Of a stretch of 9,767 nucleotides of DNA, positions 1 to 4,778 are shown one piece after another. The notes beneath the pieces are model-generated. The model had not been told where the DNA came from. It ran no database searches and saw only the letters and a program-made list of their open reading frames with translations. Where the stretch lies: positions 1 through 9,767 of the forward strand of contig CALGCG010000049.1 of the NCBI GenBank assembly GCA_937884485.1, read 5' to 3'. Made by a program: the position numbers and the translations under genes. This stretch comes from an uncultured Bacteroidales bacterium. Its GTDB lineage: Bacteria; Bacteroidota; Bacteroidia; Bacteroidales; P3. Each line of letters opens with the position of its first letter. Position 1 is the stretch's first letter.

Positions 1-37
1 TACTGCACTTGTTTGTGGAAAAGTAGGTCGCCGCCAA
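1..37 (+). rRNA. rrf: 5S ribosomal RNA, 3' end (partial)
   Basis: The window opens inside a 5S rRNA gene. The stretch TACTGCACTTGTTTGTGG followed by AAAAGTAGGTCGCCGCC matches, from memory, the 3' third of Bacteroidetes 5S rRNA (GGTACTGC, a short helix, GTGGGAGAGTAGG, then GCCGCC, which pairs with the missing 5' end). An intrinsic terminator follows eight bases later, as expected at the end of an rRNA operon. The exact 3' end is uncertain by a few bases. The rest of the operon lies upstream of the window. Confidence 0.82.
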
Positions 38-44
38 TCTTTAC

Positions 45-74
45 AAGGGAACCGAAATCGGTTCCCTTTTTTTT
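45..74 (+). terminator. Intrinsic terminator of the rRNA operon
   Basis: A perfect 10-bp stem, AAGGGAACCG (45-54) with CGGTTCCCTT (59-68), closes over the four-base loop AAAT. A run of eight T residues (67-74) follows. It sits directly after the 5S rRNA end, so it most likely stops rRNA transcription before the protein gene starting at 131. Confidence 0.9.
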
Positions 75-130
75 GTTTCTTTTTGGGGGAGGGGGCGCAA
101 TATTCAAGCTGTTTTTGCGTTGTTATTGCG

Positions 131-1219
131 ATGAAAGAACTTATACTGATAGAGGGCCTTTCGAAGGATGAACTTTTCACGGCTATACAGGCGGTGGTTA
201 AGGATTTGTTGTTTTTCGAAAATGTTTTCGAAAACCACAATGAAACCCTTACATCTCTGAAGGTGATGGAAACCGACCGCGCCAACCAGTTCGCCGTGCG
301 GCCCAACCGCTTGTGTGGCGGGTGGGATTTCCACAGTCTCTGCAATCTTTTCAAGTCGGAGCTCTCATCACATAAGGGTGTCGTTGCCAAGGCGTGGTTT
401 CAGCTGCCTGATGATGAGTCTATGTCAATACTCCCTCGTGGCAAGTATTATTATGATTTGAGCGACTCGTCGACCGATGAGATTTTTGCTGTTGCCCCAT
501 CGGGCACGCGCTATGGTTTTGTAGAAATCGATGATGAAGGGGGCGCTGAACTAATGGAGATTGAGCCTCAGGGAAGGTCAACATACGAGCCTCGTCCTAT
601 GTTGCAGTTGCGCCCTATGGCAGATGGCTTTTTTGAGGTGGAGAAACTTACTTTTTGGCAGAGAATAAAGAAACGCCATGCTGGTTTTATGGGCAGTCAT
701 TCTTCCATAGGGGTGGGTTTATGGAGTATTCTTTTTATTGTTGTCTTCTTTGCATTTTTGTGTGTTACCATCATTGGCTGGTGGGATTTCAGCGAGACGG
801 TGTTGCCGTTTACGCTGCCCCTGTGGGTTGTCTTGCTTGTCTTGGGAGTGGTTGGCGCTGTCGTTGGTCTTGCACTACTGAAGAAGTATTTCGATGGCTG
901 GTGGGGTCCCGTTTTTTTGGGTATTATGTCCGCAGCGATTGGCTTGGGACTATTGATGACAGCCGTTTTCTCTGTCAATGTATGGCTGGGAAGTGATGAA
1001 CAAGAGGTTGGACGAGGTGTTGTGCGAGAGCATTACCTTGCAGGCCGCCGAAAGGACGTTAACCAGTATTCAGTATGGGTTGAAGAGCCAGTGAAAGGGT
1101 ATATCTACATTGCCACGGGCGACGACGGCTCGTTCGGGCCTGGCGATACGGTCGCCGTACCCATGACCAAGGGGCTGTTCGGGATGTACCATGCCGAAAC
1201 ATTAAAGCCACTTGATTAA
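131..1219 (+). CDS. Hypothetical membrane protein with three transmembrane segments
   Basis: I do not recognise this 362-residue protein. An N-terminal soluble region (about 1-185) carries no motif I can name. Three hydrophobic helices follow at about 195-217, 229-250 and 261-283, then a C-terminal soluble region of about 79 residues with beta-like segments (YSVWVEEP, GYIYIATGD, GDTVAVP). Basic residues RIKKRH before helix 1 and KK between helices 2 and 3 suggest a cytoplasmic N terminus and a periplasmic C terminus. I chose ATG at 131. The frame stays open back to a TTG at 83, but the extra 16 residues are implausible and that start would sit close behind the rRNA terminator. Base composition is visibly AT-richer than in the genes from 1497 onward, so it may have a separate history. 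It stands alone between the rRNA operon and the sigma-factor operon. Confidence 0.8.
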   Translation: MKELILIEGLSKDELFTAIQAVVKDLLFFENVFENHNETLTSLKVMETDRANQFAVRPNRLCGGWDFHSLCNLFKSELSSHKGVVAKAWFQLPDDESMSILPRGKYYYDLSDSSTDEIFAVAPSGTRYGFVEIDDEGGAELMEIEPQGRSTYEPRPMLQLRPMADGFFEVEKLTFWQRIKKRHAGFMGSHSSIGVGLWSILFIVVFFAFLCVTIIGWWDFSETVLPFTLPLWVVLLVLGVVGAVVGLALLKKYFDGWWGPVFLGIMSAAIGLGLLMTAVFSVNVWLGSDEQEVGRGVVREHYLAGRRKDVNQYSVWVEEPVKGYIYIATGDDGSFGPGDTVAVPMTKGLFGMYHAETLKPLD

Positions 1220-1244
1220 CGTCATTTGTCATTTTTACCTCTAT

Positions 1245-1334
1245 CAAGGCCCTGTTTTCACCCTATCATCTCCCTCCATGGTGGGAGTTGGGTGGGAGTT
1301 GGTAGGGTGTTGACAGGGGGATGGTAGGGTGGTG
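1245..1334 (+). repeat. Divergent array of 11-bp G-rich units (3 + 5), left copy
   Basis: Five head-to-tail 11-bp units run on the + strand from 1280: GGTGGGAGTTG (1280), the same again (1291), GTAGGGTGTTG (1302), ACAGGGGGATG (1313) and GTAGGGTGGTG (1324). Left of a 2-bp centre (AT, 1278-1279), three units lie in the opposite orientation: GGAGGGAGATG (1267-1277), ATAGGGTGAAA (1256-1266) and ACAGGGCCTTG (1245-1255), read on the - strand. All eight have GGG at unit positions 4-6 and seven end in TG. The two arms can fold into a long imperfect hairpin; 9 of 11 pairs form in the innermost unit. The array lies 25 bases after the stop of the upstream gene and 162 bases before the sigma-factor start. 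A matching array occurs at 9579-9668. Function is unknown. Confidence 0.8.
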
Positions 1335-1496
1335 ATACTTGTTCTATCGGTTTTATATATAGTTGTTTACGTATTTGTATCCTTGTCTCCGATGAGTCTG
1401 TCGGTCGGAATTTGTCATTTTGTCGTTTTTTTCCTCTTAAAAAATTTTTTGTCGCCTGTGAGCGATTTCTGTTTTTGAATGCGCCTAATAGAGAAA
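1335..1496 (+). promoter_or_regulatory. AT-rich leader upstream of the sigma-factor operon
   Basis: This gene-free stretch must hold the promoter of the seven-gene operon if the operon has its own. The best partial match to the Bacteroidetes -7 box (TAnnTTTG) is TATAGTTG at 1358-1365, with TTG at 1339-1341 as a weak -33 element and a spacer shorter than usual. TATCCTTG near 1378 also differs by one base. A 12-base palindrome of six A and six T lies at 1439-1450. None of these is convincing alone. Confidence 0.3.
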
Positions 1497-1982
1497 ATGG
1501 ACAAAGACCGGAATAAGAAATTCGACGCTCTGGTGAAGCGCCATCGCGATTTGATATGGCATGTCTGTGCGGACTACAGCCTGAGTGCTGCGTGGGAGGT
1601 GCAGGATGCCGTACAGGAGGTGCTGTGTGTGTTGTGGCGTGATTTCGAGACGTTTTCCGGCCGGAGCAGTGAACGGACATGGGTCTATCGGGTGGCTTCG
1701 AATACGATGATTTCGCTGAAGCGTCGCCAGAACAATGTACCACAGGCGGTGCTGGAGGAGGTGGCCGATGGCTTGCGTGTGGAGGATGACGAGAACTACA
1801 GGTTCCTACTGCAGGCGATTGAGAATCTGGACGATGTGGACGGGCAGATTGTCCGGGCGCATCTGGACGGTTTCCAGAACCAGGAGATTGCGGCCATCAC
1901 GGGTCTTTCGCTTGCCACTATCGGCCGCAGGCTGTCTGCCGCCAGGGAGCGTCTTCGCGAGGAATATGAGAAAAACAGGTAA
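1497..1982 (+). CDS. ECF-type RNA polymerase sigma factor
   Basis: This 161-residue protein directs RNA polymerase to its target promoters. Region 2 lies at about residues 9-76: FDALVKRHRDLIW, the DAVQEVL acidic helix, and then ERTWVYRVASNTMISLKRR, the typical -10 recognition helix. Region 4 lies at about 102-155 and ends in a helix-turn-helix (QEIAAITGLSLATIGRRLSAARERL) that would bind the -35 region. Length and two-domain layout fit ECF sigma factors; no extra domains are present. An in-frame ATG at 1479 would add six residues (MRLIEK). I prefer 1497 because A-rich sequence (GAGAAA) precedes it and homologous N termini usually start close to the FDALV segment. It is the first gene of a tight co-directional cluster, with the next start nine bases after the stop. 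A single-pass membrane protein in second position suggests control by membrane sequestration. The stimulus is unknown. Confidence 0.93.
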   Translation: MDKDRNKKFDALVKRHRDLIWHVCADYSLSAAWEVQDAVQEVLCVLWRDFETFSGRSSERTWVYRVASNTMISLKRRQNNVPQAVLEEVADGLRVEDDENYRFLLQAIENLDDVDGQIVRAHLDGFQNQEIAAITGLSLATIGRRLSAARERLREEYEKNR

Positions 1983-1991
1983 TATTCAGAT

Positions 1992-2342
1992 ATGCATAAC
2001 GATTTCGAAATACAATGGGAGAGACGCAGGGCGGCATCGTCGAACGACAGGTGCCCTCTGAAGGAAGAGCAGTGGCAGGCGATGGTGGAGCGTGCGATGC
2101 AGCAGGAATTGCCTGCACGTGTTCAGCGTCCTTTGTGGCGACGGGTTGCCCATGTGGCGACTGCGGCGGCGGCCTGTGTGGCGCTGGTGGTGCTGGGCAT
2201 CGGCCAGCTGCGCGCGTCCGAGCGTCCCGAGATGGTTGACTTTGGCGGCCAGTCGGTGCGTTTCATTTGCAACAACCATTGCGATGCCCAGCGCACGATT
2301 GGGTATTTTGACAGTTATATCGGTAAAAACCACGCGCGATGA
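1992..2342 (+). CDS. Small single-pass membrane protein, putative anti-sigma factor
   Basis: This 116-residue protein has a charged N-terminal segment (about 1-51), one hydrophobic helix (about 52-72, preceded by WRR) and a short C-terminal tail of about 44 residues. The predicted topology is N-in, C-out. That topology and the position right after an ECF sigma gene match the anti-sigma factor slot in such operons, but no zinc-binding anti-sigma motif (HxxxCxxC) is visible and the cytoplasmic part is short, so the role is inferred. The tail carries a CNNHC motif (Cys93 and Cys97) that could bind metal or form a disulphide in the periplasm. The stop overlaps the next start as ATGA (2339-2342), which suggests translational coupling with the lipoprotein gene. 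Confidence 0.8.
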   Translation: MHNDFEIQWERRRAASSNDRCPLKEEQWQAMVERAMQQELPARVQRPLWRRVAHVATAAAACVALVVLGIGQLRASERPEMVDFGGQSVRFICNNHCDAQRTIGYFDSYIGKNHAR

Positions 2343-2986
2343 AACGGTTCTTGCTCATCATAGGTTGTGTCTTGCTTGCGTTTGTAAGCGCTTGTGACCG
2401 TGGGCCTTCGTCAGTCGAGTCGGCGGCCATGGCGCTTTACCGCCAGTATGCCGACAACGAGCAGGGGGTCACGGTGGCCTATATCGGTGACTATCATGCG
2501 TATGAGCAGGTGTTCAACGCCGTGGTGTTCCAGGCCGACGACAGCGTGCAGTGGAGGTGGTTGAGGGACGAGTTTGGCGTGATAGACCCGTGCGAGCTTT
2601 CGCCAGGAATGGAGGCCAAGTCGGGAGTCACGATGGTGTCGCTGCATATCGACACCACGCTGCAGTTCGGCAGTCCGGAGGAGGAGCAGGCGTATATCGA
2701 CAGCATGGTCCAGCAGCTGATAGCGGAGACGCTGGGTGAGCGCGCCATGACGGACACCAATGTCTTTGTCGGCACGGTCAGCTCCGTCGACTCGTTGGTG
2801 CCCCAGGACTTGTATTCGCAGCTTTCGCGGCACATGTCGTTCGACCAAAACCGTGCCGCCGACGGCAGCGCGGAGTACATCATCCGCGCCGACATGGAGA
2901 ACCGGGCGCTGCTCTGCTTCTTCTGCGAAACGCCGGAGGATGCCAACCTGCTGGTGAGGTGGCTGAACGAGAGAGACATCGAATGA
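2339..2986 (+). CDS. Lipoprotein of unknown function, possibly DUF4252-like
   Basis: The 215-residue product starts with a lipoprotein signal peptide: MKRF, a hydrophobic stretch and the lipobox VSAC, giving a lipidated Cys19. No Asp follows in a clear inner-membrane retention context beyond D20, and in Bacteroidetes many such proteins reach the outer membrane or surface. The mature part begins ALYRQYADNEQGVTVAYIG. Together with its place behind an ECF sigma factor, this faintly recalls the DUF4252 family; that assignment is a weak inference. A CFFC pair (Cys193, Cys196) occurs near the C terminus before a helix-like segment (EDANLLVRWLNE). The start overlaps the stop of the preceding gene by four bases, so coupled translation is likely. 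Confidence 0.85.
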   Translation: MKRFLLIIGCVLLAFVSACDRGPSSVESAAMALYRQYADNEQGVTVAYIGDYHAYEQVFNAVVFQADDSVQWRWLRDEFGVIDPCELSPGMEAKSGVTMVSLHIDTTLQFGSPEEEQAYIDSMVQQLIAETLGERAMTDTNVFVGTVSSVDSLVPQDLYSQLSRHMSFDQNRAADGSAEYIIRADMENRALLCFFCETPEDANLLVRWLNERDIE

Positions 2987-3015
2987 AAACATTAAAAATG
3001 AACATAAAACATTAA
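2983..3015 (+). other. Possible ten-codon coupled mini-ORF with 20-bp period repeat
   Basis: An ATG at 2983 overlaps the stop of the preceding lipoprotein gene (ATGA). It opens a reading frame of ten codons, MKTLKMNIKH, that stops at 3013-3015, five bases before the next lipoprotein ATG at 3020. The decamer AAAACATTAA occurs at 2986-2995 and again at 3006-3015. The frame may act as a coupling or leader peptide, be the decayed start of an older gene, or be chance in an A-rich spacer. Confidence 0.2.
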
Positions 3016-3019
3016 TGCA

Positions 3020-3499
3020 ATGAAACGTTTGTTCCGAATCATCCCCATGGCAGTCCTGATAGCCCTCACGGCGACGGCGTGCGAAAAAGAATCCTCCACA
3101 AGCAGTAACCCCGGGTCGATGGACTTCACCTATGAGACCATCGACAACACCTCGTGGCAGGGTACGTACAACACCTACATCACATCGCCTCAGGGCAGCA
3201 GCTTCCCCATGTACATGGAGTGGACGGTGGACTTCAACGGCGACAGCCGCGGACTGGTCTATCTCCACATCGAGAGCCCCGCCATCAGCCCCATAGACGA
3301 GGAGATGGCGATGACCAACTATGTCTATGACGGCAAGAATGGCGGCACGTTCGATTATAACACCTACCACATGACGTTCACCATCGACGGCTTGAACCGC
3401 ACGATGGAGGTTGACAGCCTGCGCCTGGGCCTGGAGCTCGACGATACTGGCAACAAGACTTATTTCGGCGGTCGTACAAAGCTGGTTCAAACACGATAG
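3020..3499 (+). CDS. Lipoprotein, paralogue 1 of a tandem pair
   Basis: This 159-residue protein has a lipoprotein signal (MKRLFRIIPM, then a hydrophobic stretch and lipobox TATAC, Cys21). The mature domain of about 115 residues looks all-beta. Its landmarks are TSWQGTY (44-50), EWTVDF (67-72), YDGKNGGTF (103-111) and GGRTKL (150-155). The same landmarks recur with nearly the same spacing in the next gene, so the two are tandem duplicates. The W-x-G-x-Y opening and the size recall small lipocalin-like or single-barrel Bacteroidetes lipoproteins, but I cannot name a family. The spacer to the preceding gene is 33 bases. The protein probably works in the envelope with its neighbours. Confidence 0.87.
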   Translation: MKRLFRIIPMAVLIALTATACEKESSTSSNPGSMDFTYETIDNTSWQGTYNTYITSPQGSSFPMYMEWTVDFNGDSRGLVYLHIESPAISPIDEEMAMTNYVYDGKNGGTFDYNTYHMTFTIDGLNRTMEVDSLRLGLELDDTGNKTYFGGRTKLVQTR

Positions 3500-3504
3500 G
3501 CGCC

Positions 3505-3960
3505 ATGAAGAACAGAAGATTCTTTTTTTCCGTTGCCATAATGGCGTGCATGCTTGCAGGCTCGTGTGGCGACAAGGAGGAGAGCGGCGCTCCGGCAAAC
3601 CACAACGACTACCTGCTGGAGGGTACCTCTTGGATGGGGTCGTATGTGTCGCCCGTGTATGCACCCGACAGCAGCACGATTGATTTCACCCTCACGTGGA
3701 CCATGGATTTCCTCACCGCCGACAGCGGGAATATCCTCTGCGAAGTGACCAGCGACTTTAGCCAGCCGCAGTACCGCGATTTCGATTTCGCCTACAGTGT
3801 CGACGGCACCGTCGGCAATTTCAGCATCCAGGGGCAGGCAGAACAGTTTGAACTTGATTGGAGCAACAACATCATCCGCACCAACCTGCAGATGCCTGTC
3901 GACATCGGCAGTGGCCCGCAAGTCATAGGCGGCGAAACCAACTTGCATAGAATCAATTAA
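3505..3960 (+). CDS. Lipoprotein, paralogue 2 of a tandem pair
   Basis: This 151-residue lipoprotein has a basic MKNRR start, a hydrophobic stretch and the lipobox LAGSC (Cys21). The mature part shares TSWMGSY (41-47), TWTMDF (64-69), VDGTVGNF (99-106) and GGETNL (142-147) with the preceding protein. The two Trp landmarks are 22 residues apart in both (Trp46/Trp68 there, Trp43/Trp65 here). The remaining sequence has diverged strongly, so the duplication is old. Only five bases separate it from the preceding stop, and the next lipoprotein starts 27 bases downstream. Function unknown; a shared beta-barrel-like fold is inferred from alternating hydrophobic strands and similar size. Confidence 0.87.
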   Translation: MKNRRFFFSVAIMACMLAGSCGDKEESGAPANHNDYLLEGTSWMGSYVSPVYAPDSSTIDFTLTWTMDFLTADSGNILCEVTSDFSQPQYRDFDFAYSVDGTVGNFSIQGQAEQFELDWSNNIIRTNLQMPVDIGSGPQVIGGETNLHRIN

Positions 3961-3987
3961 TTTAATATCCAAAAAAGCATTTGCAAA

Positions 3988-4776
3988 ATGAAAAACATCA
4001 TCAAGAAACTCGCCCTGACCCTCTTTGCCGCTGTTGTCATGGTGGGTTGCAGCGACGAGGCTGAGAAGTACACCATTACCGTCAAATCGAACAACGACGC
4101 CTGGGGCACCGTGATGGGCGGCGGCGAATACGAAGAAGGTATGGCCGCTGAGATTGCAGCCCGTCCCAATGTCGGCTATGTCTTCAAGCAGTGGGAGGAC
4201 GGCAACACCGACAATCCCCGTGTTGTTGCCGTGAAAGGTGATGCCACCTACACCGCTGTCTTCGGCGAGCCTGGTGGCGACACTCCCGGTGGTGGCGATA
4301 TCCCTGGCGGTGGCGACCAGCCTGCCGACACCAACACCAAGTTCGTCGTAACCCTCGGCGACACCACGTTCCATGTTGGATTCCTCATCCGTCAGCGGGT
4401 GAGCATGGGCGGCGGCCAGTTCGTCTATCAGCTCACCGGCACCAACGACACTGAGGGCAACGACATTCAGGTGACCTGGATGTGGAACGGCGAAGTGGGC
4501 ACTGCCACCGAGGCCAATTCGCAATACAACCTCTGCAATGTCGTGCTCAACAACAACGACTTCGTTACCATTAATGGGCAGCAGTTGCCGCACTACCTCT
4601 CTGTGGACGACTTGACGGTCAACGTCACTCGCTACGATGCCGCCACCAACAGCATCGACTGCACCGTCACCGGCCGTTTGCTCGATATGACGCGTGAAGC
4701 GCAGGGACTTTCCGAAGAATACATCAGCATCAACGTGGTTGTCGAGTCTTTCCGTCTGACCGATTATAATCAGTGA
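3988..4776 (+). CDS. Lipoprotein with divergent InlB B-repeat domain
   Basis: The 262-residue product has a lipoprotein signal peptide with lipobox MVGC (Cys21). Residues about 28-92 form a single divergent InlB B-repeat domain: YTITVKSNN, WGTVMGGG EY, AEIAARPNVGYVFKQWEDG, then NPRVV and ATYTAVF. Such domains are common in surface-exposed Bacteroidetes and Firmicutes proteins. A Gly/Pro/Asp linker with the repeated unit PGGGD (about 93-115) leads to a C-terminal domain (about 117-262) of predicted beta strands that I do not recognise. The linker suggests that the C-terminal domain is held away from the membrane. The stop lies two bases before the preferred start of the protease gene, so the two are likely cotranslated. 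This makes the lipoprotein the first candidate for a functional partner of the protease, which is inference from position only. Confidence 0.87.
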   Translation: MKNIIKKLALTLFAAVVMVGCSDEAEKYTITVKSNNDAWGTVMGGGEYEEGMAAEIAARPNVGYVFKQWEDGNTDNPRVVAVKGDATYTAVFGEPGGDTPGGGDIPGGGDQPADTNTKFVVTLGDTTFHVGFLIRQRVSMGGGQFVYQLTGTNDTEGNDIQVTWMWNGEVGTATEANSQYNLCNVVLNNNDFVTINGQQLPHYLSVDDLTVNVTRYDAATNSIDCTVTGRLLDMTREAQGLSEEYISINVVVESFRLTDYNQ

Positions 4777-4778
4777 TT

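Noticed and set aside
83..130. TTG start at 83 for the first protein gene.
   Set aside because: It adds 16 unlikely residues and lies nine bases after the rRNA terminator T-run; ATG at 131 gives a normal N terminus.
1245..1334. CRISPR array.
   Set aside because: The 11-bp units are contiguous with no spacers, are degenerate, and no cas genes are present.
2411..4593. Long - strand frames (2411-3664 and 3487-4593) opposite the lipoprotein genes.
   Set aside because: Compositionally biased shadows; they conflict with four + strand genes that each have a lipoprotein signal peptide and fit an operon.
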